Below are positions 1-11,090 of a stretch of 64,000 nt of DNA, in pieces. Under the pieces are notes generated by a model, which searched no databases, had not been told where the DNA came from, and worked only from the letters and a program-made list of their open reading frames with translations. Position 1 is the first letter of the stretch. Each line of letters begins with the position of its first letter. This stretch comes from Perilla frutescens. Lineage: Eukaryota > Streptophyta > Magnoliopsida > Lamiales > Lamiaceae. The position numbers and the translations under genes were made by a program. The stretch is taken from assembly GCA_026008535.1 (NCBI GenBank), contig BRKX01000014.1, forward strand, positions 17,630,694 through 17,694,693, read 5' to 3'.

Positions 1-1944
1 TCAAGGTCGGGACACTCTGACAGTTCCAATTCCCCTGAGATTATCAGGATCACTAAGAAAGCTAAGGGCAAGAGACCGTCGGTGGTCGTCCTCCGCTCAG
101 TTGGTCAAGCGGTGATAAGCAAAAGACGAGCCCTGATGGACATAGGTAGTCTGTCGAAGATTAAGAGAGTTCGAATTTGCGAGGTCCAACCTGTAGGAGA
201 AGGGTTTCAGGCAGCGGACATCGCTCTGAAAGTAACTGATGAGATATTGAAAAAGTTGACCTCTCCACCGATCTCGGGAGCCGGGGTCGAAGTCTATTCT
301 CCCGGGCCTATCGATAGGGCCCATCGATCTCCAAGTAGGCTCACCGCCTTTTATACCTTGGTTGTCGAGAAGGGAGTCAAACTGCCTCTTCACCCTTTCT
401 GTGCTAAGATTGCGGGCTTATATGGTATTGTCCCTGCTCAGATTACGCTGGTAGATTGGTTTCATATGCTCGGGATGTATTATCTGTGGTCGGAGCTCGA
501 CTTCCCAGAGCCTATCGTTGGTGAGTGGCATGAGGCGTATGGGCTAATAGACAATGCTAGACAACCGGGCTACTATTATTTTACAAAGTGGGTGGGGGAC
601 CGACCCCCTCTGATATTGACTTTGCCATCCTCTTCGGGTGAATAAAAGCCCAGATTCATCTTTGTTTCAGCATAGACTTCTGAAGGAGCGATCTTCCTTG
701 CTGAATTTCGTGAAGCCTGTGGGTCTTTGAGCCGAGTTCTTTATTTACTTCTTCAATTGTGAACTTTATAATCTCATTTGTTCTGTGCAGGTTTTCCCCC
801 ACGAGGTGAGCTTACTGAGGACGAGGCCGCCCACATCGCAAAATCATTTCTTGTGTCTTCCGAGCTGCGTGAGTTCGAGACTGTTCGAGTAGACTGAACC
901 CTCTACAACATGGGGAAGTTGAAAATTAAGCCATCGGATGCTAAGGCCAAGGCTCTGGCTGCCACCAAAATTGGGGCCTCTTTTTCCTCGGGGTCGAAGA
1001 GGTCTAGGGACGTAAGTCCTCTTCCCACACCTCCGTCGAAGAAGTTGAAGGATGATGCTACAATTCTCGCCCTTACTGCAATGCCTCCTCCTTCGGCGAT
1101 GGTTGACCTGGAAACTCCTCGGTCATCTAAGAAGGCTCTTGCCTCCTCAAGCTCACGGTCGATCTCCCTGAAGCCCTTTATTGCGGACATCCAGAAGTCC
1201 TTTGCTGGCCTTGGCGCCCCCGAGGTGTATGAAAAAGATAGCCTTGAACAGCATGCTTTTCTCTCTTTTGATCAAATGGCTAAGGTAGCATTTCTTTCCT
1301 AACACTTTCTTTACATGCTCATAATTCCAAACTTGAGGTTCTGATATATTTTTTATCTTTTTTTGTAGGTGTTGTTTAGTCAGTTCTGGCTTTGCCAGCG
1401 TCTCGCTAGTCACGAGGAGGGGCTTCAGGCAAGGGTCTCCAAGCTGGCTGAAGAACCGGAGAATGTGGCTGAGGAGAGAAGAGCGATGGATGATAGAGAG
1501 TCTGTTATTCTGGTGGAGAGGGATACGGCCAGGGCCAAAGTTGCAGGCGCCAAAGCCCTACTGGACAAGAGCCTCGAGGCTCAGGTTAGGGCGGAGTCTG
1601 AGAAGAGCGGGCTTCAGGCCTCGCTAGCCCTTGCAGAGGCCAGGATTAGGGATCTGGAGGCCTCCATGGACTTGAATGTCATACTGGAATCTGCGGATTT
1701 CATTCCATTCAAGGAGGCTTTTTACCAAGAAGGCGGGGCAGCGGTCGTAGAGGCGATCAAAGAAAAGATGCCAGACCTCGACCTATTCTTCCTCGAAGAA
1801 GAGGAGGAGGTCGAGGCAGACAAGGATGATCGTGCTACCGAGGGTGAGGTCGGAGTCAATGCCGAGGGCGTAAAGGAGACGAAAGTCCGAATGGAGGGCA
1901 TCGAGCCCGTTAATGATGGTGCCAAGGTCGGGGACGAGGCCTAA
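1..1944 (+). CDS. Antisense extra gene of the Tat retrotransposon (gypsy-type 'transposase' domain plus coiled coil), spliced, left end missing
   Basis: The reading frame is already open at base 1, so the start lies outside the window. I read three exons: 1-637, 791-1284 and 1369-1944. Intron 638-790 starts GTGAATAAA and ends TTCTGTGCAG; intron 1285-1368 starts GTAGCA and ends TTTTTGTAG; both preserve frame. Exon 1 has the look of the plant 'putative gypsy type transposon' family (PF04195-like: LPLHPFCAKIAGLYGIVPAQ, then WVGDRPP). Exon 3 is a heptad-rich, charged coiled coil (about residues LQARVSKLAEE to LEASMD) with an acidic tail. One in-frame TGA at 895-897 is the only visible break. It lies opposite to the gag-pol of the surrounding Tat element, between pol and the missing 3' LTR, where antisense extra ORFs are known in this lineage. 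Molecular function is unknown. The family assignment is from memory of motifs, not a search. Confidence 0.6.
638..790 (+). other. Predicted intron 1 of the Tat antisense gene
   Basis: The donor is G|GTGAAT and the acceptor TTCTGTGCAG|GT. Reading straight through hits a TAA at 643-645. Removing 153 nt joins a GGT codon and continues in frame with LTEDEAAHIAKSF, which fits the protein family better than the unspliced tail. Confidence 0.55.
1285..1368 (+). other. Predicted intron 2 of the Tat antisense gene
   Basis: The donor AAG|GTAGCA and the acceptor TTTTTTTGTAG|GTG enclose a T-rich 84-nt segment. Splicing is phase 0 and links SFDQMAK to VLFSQFWLCQRL, the start of the coiled coil. Confidence 0.55.
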
Positions 1945-2636
1945 ATCTGACCCTTTTTATGTACGAACTTTTATTATGATTTTGAAACAAACAACTATAT
2001 GTAAATATATTTTTTTTTCTTGCCTTTCATGAAGGCAGTTGAACAGCTTGGCACTTTGCCAATTTTTAACTTTGATGCTTTGATCTCTTTGCTCTTATAT
2101 GTGCCCATTTTGCATATTTCGTTCTAATTTATCGTCTTTGAGATGGTACAAACTGCAAGGGTTAGTATATACATATGGGATAACAGATAGAAAAATAAAA
2201 ATTAACAAACTCAAGCACACCTCTTGGAGTCGTAGTTGAACTTCGAGACTCGCTCTTACATTTCGAGTCGAGTGTTGGGGCCTTTTTAATTTGACTTCGT
2301 AAATCAATTCTAACTTCGAGGTCTAGTCGTAGTTTCTCGCGATTAAGGCCCTGTCGATCCCTAAAGGCTTGAGATCCCTGTGCTTGGGGTTCTGTTAGTT
2401 ACTCCGACGCTCAAGTCAGTAAAACCAATCTTTAAGTAAACAATACGAATTCGAAAAGTAAATAACAAATGCATTACTTCTTCGTTTGTGAAGCTGACTT
2501 TGGGGCTGGAGTCTCGTCATTTCTTTGAGGGTCGGGACCTCCTATGCTTGGGGTGCTGTTAGTTACTCCAACGCTCAAGTCAGTAAACAAATCTTAAAGA
2601 GTAATAACCAGAAAATGAGAAATGACATTAAGAGTT
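1945..2636. repeat. Non-coding 3' part of the Tat element with a repeated about 55-bp motif
   Basis: No supportable gene here. Segments 2381-2435 and 2545-2599 are near-identical direct repeats 164 bp apart. Their core, ACTCCRACGCTCAAGTCAG, also occurs with one difference in the Tat 5' LTR at 24,435-24,453, which ties this stretch to the same element. Confidence 0.5.
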
Positions 2637-3515
2637 CTAGAAGTGATACTGTTTTAAATGCAGTGCATTCCAACTGTTGGCTATGGGTCGACCTTCATTA
2701 GTCCGAAGTTTGTAAGCTCCATTCCCTACGACCTTTTCAATCTGATATGGGCCCTCCTAGTTTGGTGCTAGTTTTCCAGCCCCACTTTCCTTTATATTCT
2801 AGAACACTTTCTTGAGTACCCAATCTCCAATTTAGAATGTTCAAAGCCTCATGTTTTTGTCGAAGTGTTGGCTTATCATCTATCGGTATGCCGCTATTTT
2901 CATTGCTGCTCGATCTCGAAGTTCATCGAAAGAGTCGAGATTGGCTTCGAGCTTCTTGTTGTTTGATTGACTGGACCATTCGGTCCGAGCCGTTCCGATC
3001 TCTGCTTCTGCTGGTAGCACAACTTCCAATCCGTATGTAAGGGCAAATGGGGTTTCTCCCATGCTTGTTCTCGAGGTCATTCTATAAGACCATAAGACTC
3101 CCGAGAATTGTTGGACCCATTGATTTTTGTGCTCGGATAATCTCTTCTTTAAGATGTTCAGAATTGTCTTGTTTATGGCTTTTGCTTGACCATTCGCTGC
3201 GGGGTACCTTGGAGTGGAGAAGGAAAGCTTGATGTTCCATTCTTCACAGAAGTCTTGGAATTTTAAACTTATAAACTGGGATCCGTTGTCTGTTACGACT
3301 TCTCTAGGAACTCTGAACCTGCATAAAATAAATTTCCATAAAAAATTTTATACCTCTACATCCCTGATTCGTGCGAAGGCTTCAGCTTCGACCCATTTGG
3401 TGAAGTAGTCTGTTAGCACCAAGATGTAGCATTTTTTATTTTTGCCTTTGGGTAGTGGTCCTACGATGTCCATTCCCCACTTTATGAATGGCCATGGGAT
3501 GGTTGCTGCGTGTAG
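2637..3515 (-). pseudogene. Tat-element integrase, catalytic core to C-terminus (second half of split pol)
   Basis: On the minus strand the sequence reads TIPWPFIKWGMDIVGPLPKG (integrase core, first catalytic Asp in GMDIVG), then GETPFALTYGLEVVLPAEAE, and ends NSWNALHLKQYHF at a TAG (plus 2637-2639). These are the canonical late integrase blocks of Tat/Ogre-type Ty3/gypsy elements. Several frameshifts and stops are visible (for example around 2790-2830), so it is dead. The N-terminal half of the same integrase is 16 kb away, ending at 19,745, because an LTR inserted between them at 3,521. The two halves abut in frame once the insertion and one copy of its target duplication are removed. Confidence 0.85.
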
Positions 3516-3520
3516 GGGTT

Positions 3521-4256
3521 TGTTTAGTGTCTAAATGTATTGTTTTATTTTATCATTTTGTTATGTTTAGTACTTTAGTTTCTTCATTTTTATGTTGTTA
3601 GGTGTTGATTTTATGTGTTTATTTATATTTATTGCTCTAATGGTGGATTTCGCTAAGTTGTGCAAGAACTTGAGCTTTTAATTATAAAAGCAGATATTTT
3701 ACGGCAATTTGGTGGCAAGTGGAAAGTCGAAAAATTGAGCTCGATTGGCTAATTGGAGGCTCGAAAATGATGAAGAAAATGTGAGGAATTGCACTGGATC
3801 ATGTTCAAAATGGACCACGGAGCGGAAGACCCGGACCGGCCAAAACCCGTCCCGCGGCCCATCACCGCCGCCGCCGCGCAGCAGAGCACCGTGGTGCCCA
3901 TGGCCTCTCGGTCTTGGGGTGCCCGCCAGCGCAAACCCCCGCCACGGCGCCCCTCGTCAAGCGCCTGCCGGCACTGCACCCCCCTGGCGCGCGGGGTGCC
4001 CTCCTCCCTCTTCAGTTCAGTTTTTCATCCCAATTTCAATACAATTCCACTCGTTTCCATTTCTCTCTCTGAATTAATTTAATCTAAATATTACCTTTTG
4101 AACCATCTAAACTATAGGAATCATAGGTATCATTTCCCCTAAGATTTCTTTTTAGACTTTTTGGCCTTTTTTCCTTCAAAAAAATCTCCCACAAATCTTA
4201 GGCATTAAATGCTCCCTTACCATCACCATACCATCACATTTTCTCTCCCCACCACC

Positions 4257-4295
<39 letters not shown>

Positions 4296-4479
4296 TCGTA
4301 TCTTCCCCTCTCCCATTTATCTCATATAGATTTTTGGGGATTCACCATCATCATTCATTCTATTCATTCACTCTGACCATTCACACTCCACTCACTTCAT
4401 CTTCTCCACCTCTCCATCTTCATTTTCCTCTACACACACACACTCACCATCATCTCTACCATTTTTCTTTCACCACTCT
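3521..4479 (+). mobile_element. Solo LTR of an Athila-type element, 5' half
   Basis: It starts TGTTTAGTGTCTAA and resembles the reverse complement of the LTR at 6,065-7,822 through the GC-rich module (about 3,825-4,010) and the CT-rich leader with a (CT)n tract at 4,261-4,287. The other half is 18,768-19,744, ending TTTGGACCTAACA. The outer flanks are GGGTT (3516-3520) and GAGTT (19,745-19,749), a 5-bp target duplication with one change. With no internal region between the halves, this is a recombined solo LTR of about 1.94 kb that sits in the Tat integrase gene. Confidence 0.85.
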
Positions 4480-4613
4480 TGATTGGGTCCAAATTTACAC
4501 TTATATTTCCGGTTTATGCTCACTCAACAACTACTTAGGACCACACCCGCAATTGGACGGGGTCAATTGTAGGAGTAATAAGCTTAACCCGAGTCGATCT
4601 CTCAAGGAAGACT

Positions 4614-6059
4614 TGTTAGTTTTGTATACTAGAAGACTTGTCTTTGTATACTTTTCTGATGATATGATGATATGAAATGAAAGTTATTGCAGTCACTGTT
4701 TGCATTTAGATTATGTTCTATAATTGTTTTATGCAATGTTCCATATACTTACATTGTAGATGATATGGTGTGGGAAGTCACACGGTAAGATCGTATCATT
4801 AGAACCTTGTAATGTATTAAAGAGCTCACGGCTTAGATGGTCCTGAACACACTATCGGTACACCATAGAATAATCTGATAAGTTAGTTTATCTTGGCTAA
4901 CTGATTATTCTAGTACACTGGTTAGTGTATTGAGGAGGATCACGATAGGATACTATTCTCTGTCTCTGACCCAGTTACTGAGAGAATAAAGATCCACAGA
5001 GTTCGGGTTGTGAACTCATGTGATATTGGCGAGCATATGTGTGTGTTGTTTATTACTTTGATTTATCAATGGGTGAGATCTTTTCGTAGATCGAATTCGA
5101 TATCTTGGGTAATAACAATGTATACATGATGTCTCGAGCAGTATGCATGAGCACTGTGTCCTGGTGCGCCAGGTTGATGATGTTCTCTTGAGGAAGCACA
5201 ACTTCATGTTGAAACCCTGCAGGTAGAATTTATTCCGTACATGAAAAAAGCTTGTGTGGTACTACTCAAGGTTTTAGATGTTAATTAATTATAGCTGTTA
5301 GAGGCTTACATAATTAATTAATGAACATTATATCTTAAACACGGGGAATGGCTGGACTAAAGGAGAAAGCATATTCGTAAATATGTATTAAATTGGTAGG
5401 TCAGTTTTACTTCTTTAGTGGAATAAAAGTAAAACTTAATTTATTTAATTATATCCTAGGTTTATTGGATATTGGATATTAAATAAATTAGTGGGCCAAT
5501 TTAATATTCTTCTAGATCCCTGTTGTAGCCCAATTGACTGAAAGTGGACTGGATATTGAACTTGAGATAGAGGCCCAGCCCAATAGGGCTGGAACATGAA
5601 ATTTCGCCCCTCTCTATATATAAGGGGAGGGGGGCACGAAATTTTCATGAATTTATTCATTGGAAATCAGCCCCTCTTTGTCTCTCAAAGTTATCCACAG
5701 ATTTCACAACTTTATCTAGTAGATTTCAGTCCACTCTGAATCTAGATACAGTCCGGGAATACAACAGAAGATGTTGGAGTAGAATCTGTGGTGCTCGAAT
5801 TTTTGAGGTGTTAGGTGGCGCCATACAGTGTTCATTCAACAGCAAGATTAGATCTTTAATCTTGTCCACAGACCGTCTATCGATTTGTAAGTAGATTCGT
5901 TTCTATGTCTTCCGCTTTATTAGATTCGAATCTGCTTTGCATGCTTTTTGTATAGACTGTGATAAACATGCATGTTACATAAAATTATGATTTGCATGAA
6001 CACGGATTAACGAACAACCAAATGATCCTGCGGTGGTTTAATTCGAAAAAACCCCAACA
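4614..6059 (+). mobile_element. Solo LTR, 1,446 bp, probably copia-type
   Basis: It begins TGTTAG and ends CCCCAACA, with a perfect 5-bp target duplication AGACT at 4,609-4,613 and 6,060-6,064. The uninterrupted target is visible in the sister LTR near 17,052. A TATA motif (TATATATAA, 5,615-5,623) lies about 1 kb from the start and is followed by a 5'-leader-like stretch, which sets the + orientation. No internal retroelement coding is present. The superfamily is inferred only from end sequence and style. Confidence 0.85.
5615..5623 (+). promoter_or_regulatory. TATA box in the solo LTR
   Basis: TATATATAA sits upstream of a C- and T-rich leader about 440 bp from the 3' end of the LTR, the usual U3/R boundary position. 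Confidence 0.5.
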
Positions 6060-7053
6060 AGACTTTATAAGAAAGAATTATCTAAAGACTACACATGCTT
6101 TAAGTAAACAACTAAAATAAATCTAAACATTCTAACGAGGGGGTTTGATGATGATTATGCTAGGAATTTGAAATAGATAATAAAGCAAGACAAATAAATG
6201 CAATTACACAAATTAAATTAAGATTAGAGGAAATAAGTTGGATTAAGGTATTAGGGTGTAGATTCTCTCAATGGTTTTTATCACTATGCTTTATTCAAGT
6301 TGATAATGCTACTCTCACAAATACAATAGACCCTTCCGATTAGTTTAACTTCAATTACTGTCACCGTCTATCCGTTAAACCTCTCTTAGCTATATCGTAC
6401 AAGCAAGATTGACATATTAGGCTTAGGAACCCCATCCACCTAACGTGGAAGGAACCAATTTCTGGATTTAGATTCACAATCAAGACTCCTCTAAATCCTA
6501 TCAATGTTCAAATAGTGATCAAGTACCTAAGCATGAAAAAACACGATTCCAACAACAACAATCAACAAGAACAAGCATAGATCAAAACCACATCGATCCT
6601 CTATCCCCTAATAGAGAGATTAGCCACTAAACATGCTCAAAAATATGCAAACACTATAGAAGAACATAATCTCATAAATCAGATGTAAATGAAGATAACT
6701 TCTACAATATTGTATATCCTTCAAGAGTTTTGGGACAAATCCCCACAAACATCCAAGAAATGTAAAGAAAAATACAAGATAAACCTCCTCCGAGCTTAGC
6801 TTCCGCGGATGGCTCATCGTCGTCCGTCTCGTCTCTTCTTCGTTTCCCTTGGTTGATCCCCTTGCTCTTCTCTTTCTCCTCTTCTCTTTGGTGAAGGTGA
6901 GGGTGTGAAAATGGTGAAGAAATGGTGTAGAGATTTAGTGTGTGTAGTATGTGTGTAGAGAGAATGGAGAGAATGAAGTGGATGGAATATGAGATGGTGG
7001 GTGGAATGGTGAGAGTGAATCCCCCAATAGATATGAGAGAGAGGGGAGAGATC

Positions 7054-7056
<3 letters not shown>

Positions 7057-7098
<42 letters not shown>
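7057..7098. repeat. (AG)21 microsatellite in the 3' LTR of Athila copy A
   Basis: The homologous tract in the 5' LTR (18,058-18,083) has 13 units, so the array changed length after insertion. The tract lies in the CT-rich leader on the transcribed (minus) strand. Confidence 0.9.
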
Positions 7099-7099
<1 letters not shown>

Positions 7100-7335
7100 A
7101 AAAGAGAAAATGTGATGGGAGTTAATGGTAAGAGATCAATTAATGAAGGGGATTTTGTGGAAGATCTGTGCCAAAAAGTCTACTCTAAAGGTTTAGGTAA
7201 TAATAAGCTACAAATTCTAGGAATTAAAAATAATGCCGCTCAAAGAAGTACTTGAACTGATGTAAATAGAATCAGTTGGAACTGAGTGGAAAGGAGTGGA
7301 GTTACAACACGAGGAAAAACTGGACCCGAGAAGGA

Positions 7336-7545
7336 GAGGGAGCAGCCCGCGCGCCGGCGGGCTGCAGGGCGTCGCGGGGCGTGTTGGCGCGGCGGGGGCT
7401 AGCCCCGCGGGGCAGGGCTGCGCGGCGGGGGCTAGCCCCGCGGGGGCCCTTGGCGCGGCGGGCTTGGCAGGGGCTTCATGCGCGGCAGGGGCGCGAGGCT
7501 CTCGGCCTTTTTGGTGCCCGCCCGTGTTCCCTTAGCCCGCCCATA
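7336..7545 (-). promoter_or_regulatory. GC-rich module in the 3' LTR of Athila copy A
   Basis: A compositional island in AT-rich DNA, built of imperfect repeats of GCGCGGCGGGGGCTAGCCCC (+ strand). Equivalents are at about 18,313-18,490 (5' LTR), 3,825-4,010 (solo LTR) and, in the same element's interior, 10,850-11,090. Long open frames through it are composition artefacts. Confidence 0.6.
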
Positions 7546-7823
7546 CGGGTGCTTTTTCCTCAATTCTTTTTAGCAGTCTTGATTTTCTTATTTCAATAAT
7601 CCAGCTCAATTACCCGATTTGCACTTGCCACCTAATTGCCGTAAAATACCTGCTTTCATGATTAAAAGCTCAAGTTTTTGCAACACTTGGTACAATCCAC
7701 CATTAGAGCAATGAACACAAAGAAACACATAAAATCAACACAGAACAATATAAAATTAAAAAAAATAAATACTAAACACAATAAAATAAATAAATTAAAA
7801 TAACACAATTAGACACTAAACAA

Positions 7824-7836
7824 CTCCCCCACACTT
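7824..7836 (-). other. Polypurine tract of Athila copy A
   Basis: The minus strand reads AAGTGTGGGGGAG directly before the LTR start TGTTTAGTG, the expected primer site for plus-strand DNA synthesis. The same 13 bases occur again inside pol at 14,326-14,338. Confidence 0.85.
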
Positions 7837-9254
7837 AGCTCTTTGCTTGTCCTCAAGCAAACAAGAAATTAAAAATATGAAACAAGAGGGAAATACTCAC
7901 AAGATGATCATGTAATCGACAATTTGCATGGTTCCCACAAAAGCATTCATTATCCAAGAATGTGAACACAATATCTTATCAAGTGAATTGCTTGTCCTCA
8001 CAAGTCTAGGAAAAACACGTTAGCCCATGTTCAATTGATTTACATGCCCACAAATCACATCCACATTTATTAAGATACTTCATTAAGCGACAAAGGGGAT
8101 TGCAAACACATGATAAGGATCATTAGGTCAAATCATCGAGCATAACCGAGCTTCCTAATGTGGTTTCCCATACTCATCATGAAACACGTGAAATAATTGA
8201 CACACACATGAGAGGAGTAGAATCCGGAATGCAATCCCATATATTTAAACACATTCATGGGGTATGGATCAAAAATCACAAGGTTCAACCATAGAGAGGA
8301 CATCCCTAGTGTCTTTGCGTGGTTTCCCATACTCATAGTCGAATAAATCAACTAGAGGAATATATATCCTTATTTCCCCCCTTTCTTTTTTTTATTTTTT
8401 ATTTTTATTATTTTTTATTATTTTTTTTATTTTTTTTATTTTTATATATCATAAATACTAGGATAAATGACTAAGGGGAGTAGTTTTCAAGAACAAGGCC
8501 AAGCATGCTTCCTATTCTTCAAGAGCAAGACCCTTCAACGTTAATCATCAAATTGTGATCACATTCAAAAATAATTCATGCTTAAGAGTGACACCATGAA
8601 ACAATTTCTTCATTCATGACCAACTTGAAAGTAATTCCTTGAAGATTAATATAAAAAAATTTCAAATTTGACCATCGGGCAAGTCAAAATACTAAGTGGG
8701 AGAATCAGACCATACTTAGATAACTAAAACAACTAATCATGCATATCAAAATCAACACAATTAACATAACATTATTGACACCAACATATTTAAGCAAAAA
8801 CAACAAAATTCACTAAAACAACTAATCATGCATATCAAAATCAACACAATTAACATAACATTATTGACACCAACATATTTAAGCCAAAACAACAAAATTA
8901 TGAAAAACGAATGCATGCAAAAAGATAGAAGGGAGTAGAGAACGTCACAATTTTGTAGAAAACCGACAACGTGCGCGAGCTCCTACAAAACAACACTAGG
9001 AAACACAAATGGAAAGAAAGTACAACAACTACAAGAAAAACAACGCACATGAATAAGACAAAACACGAAATACTTCACTGCTCATTTGGTGGTGGCGGTG
9101 GAAATGAAGAGGCAAGAGTCCACGCATCCCAGCTCGATTGTAGGGCTCGAATTTGCTCATCATGCATGTCTAGGCGAGTGTTGATGCCCCGAACATCTTG
9201 GTGCACGGCCCCAATCGCATCATACATTAGTGCAAAAGAGGTATCCCAACGCTC
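7837..9254. other. Non-coding 3' region of Athila copy A
   Basis: No gene is supportable. It holds an A/T low-complexity run (about 8,385-8,450), two copies of GTGGTTTCCCATACTCAT (about 8,160 and 8,321) and an 89-bp tandem duplication at 8,723-8,900. Confidence 0.6.
8723..8900. repeat. 89-bp tandem duplication
   Basis: Units 8,723-8,811 and 8,812-8,900 are nearly identical (both begin ACTAAAACAACTAATCATG). This is a recent local duplication in the element's 3' non-coding region. Confidence 0.85.
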
Positions 9255-10553
9255 TTATTGTTGCAACATGCGGGCATTATGCTCTTGCCAAGAGGTCGAC
9301 ATGGAATCCCTGATTTGATCCCCAAAGGTATTCATGGTGTCTACAATAGAGTGCTGGAAGTGGTCCAGTTGAGAGTCCATGTACCCTTGGAACGACCCCC
9401 AGTCATTGACAGGCATATGGTACCCGTGATGGGCTCTATATCCTTCTTGTTGCCCTCCAACGTCATGCTCATCATCATCACCCTCCTCATCGGGCTCTTG
9501 GGGTACCGATGAGGAACCTCCTGTTAGCTCCATGGTGCTGCGCTGGATTTGCTTCAATGTTTTGACACAAGTCCTCTTTGCATGAGGGCGCACCTCTCAC
9601 TCATTGTAGATCACTTCGGCTTGCTTGAGCTCCCCTTTGTCAATTGTGGGGGCGTCGAGCCATCTGTAGCCAGTGGGAGCTGGGGCATCCTCATCAAGTG
9701 CGCTAATTTTGAAACAAAGGGCGGATATGAATGCACAGAAAGAAGGGTGTTGGGTTTTCCGCATGATGGCGTCCTTGATAGTGCTCAAAATGAAGGTGGA
9801 CAGACATATTTTTCTGCCTTTCTTTGCACACCAAAGTAGGAAGACCTCCATTGAGTTTATCTTGTTGGCTTGCTCCTTGCCCGAAATGTTGTATGCCAAG
9901 AATTTGTGAATAATGGACAAGGCAGGATCTTCAATAAATTTGCTCGGAATGCCCTCCATATTCCAATTCCAGAACCCCGAAATTTCATACCATGCATCTG
10001 CAGCATTGAAATCAGACGGTATTCACTTGATCCCCACAGTTGGGAAATCAAAGTACTCCCACAATTCAGCCAAAGTGATGTTATATTGCAAATCAAACAT
10101 CCTAAAGGTACAACTCTTTCCTTCCTCCTCATCATGTTGAAACGACACCAAAAATTCAAGCACGACATTATCATAAGTATAATATTGCAACCTAGCAAAG
10201 GTTTGCAAATTTAACACCTTAAGATACTTCATTATTTATTTTTCCAAATTCAACTCCCGCATCAACTTCTAATCAATGTAGCGAGGACAAGATATCTCAT
10301 GGCTACGGAGAGTGAGGTAACGGTTACCTTCATTCGGAGTGGTGATGAGGAATGGAGCTCCATATTGTTGGCTGAGGTCCGATACCATAGGCGGGGAGCT
10401 CGTGCCTTCCGGGCTTTTACCCTTGTCAGTGCTTGTGGCTTTGCTAGCATTCTTATCTTTGTCTTTGCCCTTTCCTCCCAAAATTTTGGGCAACTTTATT
10501 TTTGGGCCCATGGTGAGGATGTTGGAGACGTGCATAGAGAGGAAGTGCAGCAA
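9255..10553 (-). pseudogene. ATHILA ORF-1 / envelope-like ORF remnant of copy A
   Basis: Broken pieces run in order on the minus strand. An N-terminal basic, Ser-rich part (10,553 down to 10,269) is followed by LQYNITLAELWEYFDFP (about 10,100), then IHKFLAYNISGKEQANKINSM and ICLSTFILSTIKDA (9,959-9,597), and a C-terminal acidic part with WQEHNARMLQQ (9,593-9,255). The position between integrase and 3' LTR and the general layout match the extra ORF of Athila elements (compare 41,851-43,500 in copy B). At least three frame changes separate the pieces. A membrane fusion role has been suggested for such ORFs but nothing here shows it. Confidence 0.6.
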
Positions 10554-10849
10554 CTATTTGGAGATGGAGGTGGAGTACGAGAAAATAGTCTGGCAGGACG
10601 GTGTAGCGCGGCGAGGCTGGATGGAGCAGCGGAGGCGTGTGGGAGATTGGTGAATTTTAGTTGGAATTTGGAGGAGGTATGAAGTTGGTGCTGTGAAATT
10701 TAGCAGAATTGGGAGTAAAATTTGGGGAAATGGAAGAGGGCGTAGAAGGAGATGGGGAGTGAAGGAGGTAGGTGAATTATTATTGAAGAGGGTGAGTACA
10801 AGTGTCCAGAGGGGGAGTACAAGTGGTGAATGATGTCCACAAGTGTTAA
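10554..10849 (-). other. CT-rich leader before the envelope-like ORF of copy A
   Basis: The minus strand is rich in C and T (for example CTCCCCATCTCCTTCTACGC). It lies between the GC-rich module and the envelope-like ORF and resembles the leader that follows the GC module in the LTR. Confidence 0.45.
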
Positions 10850-11090
10850 AAGAGGTGGGCCCCGCGGGGGGTATGTGTTGGTTAGAGGGAGCAAGAGAGG
10901 GAGAGTAAGGGAGAGAGCGCCCCACGGGGGCGTGGTGAAGGAGCCCCGTGGGGGAGCACAGCGCGGCGGGGGCGCGCAAGAGGGAGCCCCGCGGGGGCGG
11001 GTGGCGCGGTGGGGGTGCTTCAGCGCGGCAGAAGTGCGGGTGTCTCGGCATTTTCGAGCCCCACCCGTGCCGTGATGCCCGCCTGTGCTG
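10850..11090 (-). promoter_or_regulatory. Internal GC-rich module of Athila copy A
   Basis: The + strand shows repeated GCCCCGCGGGGG and GCGCGGCGGGGGC, the same units as in this family's LTR module. It sits between the integrase stop (11,316) and the envelope-like ORF. A promoter or RNA-leader role is inferred from position only. Confidence 0.5.

Larger units (their letters stand above)
4480..7822 (-). repeat. 3' LTR of Athila copy A, interrupted by a solo LTR
   Basis: Segments 4,480-4,613 and 6,060-7,822 together match 16,922-18,762 closely. The LTR reads (minus strand) TGTTTAGTGTCTAATTG at 7,822 down to TTGGACCCAATCA at 4,480. The net length of about 1.89 kb is slightly longer than the other LTR because of a longer (AG)n tract (7,057-7,098 versus 18,058-18,083) and an extra copy of a GC-rich sub-block near 7,430-7,490. 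Confidence 0.9.

Noticed and set aside
4334..4675. 113-codon His/Ser-rich frame
   Set aside because: It crosses the junctions of three different transposons, so it cannot be an evolved gene.
7276..7599. Open frames rich in Ala, Gly and Arg through the GC-rich LTR module
   Set aside because: They arise from CpG-rich repeats, exist on both strands and in all copies of the module, and have no domain or start context.
8723..8900. CRISPR-like or satellite array
   Set aside because: Only two units without spacers; a simple tandem duplication in a plant retroelement.
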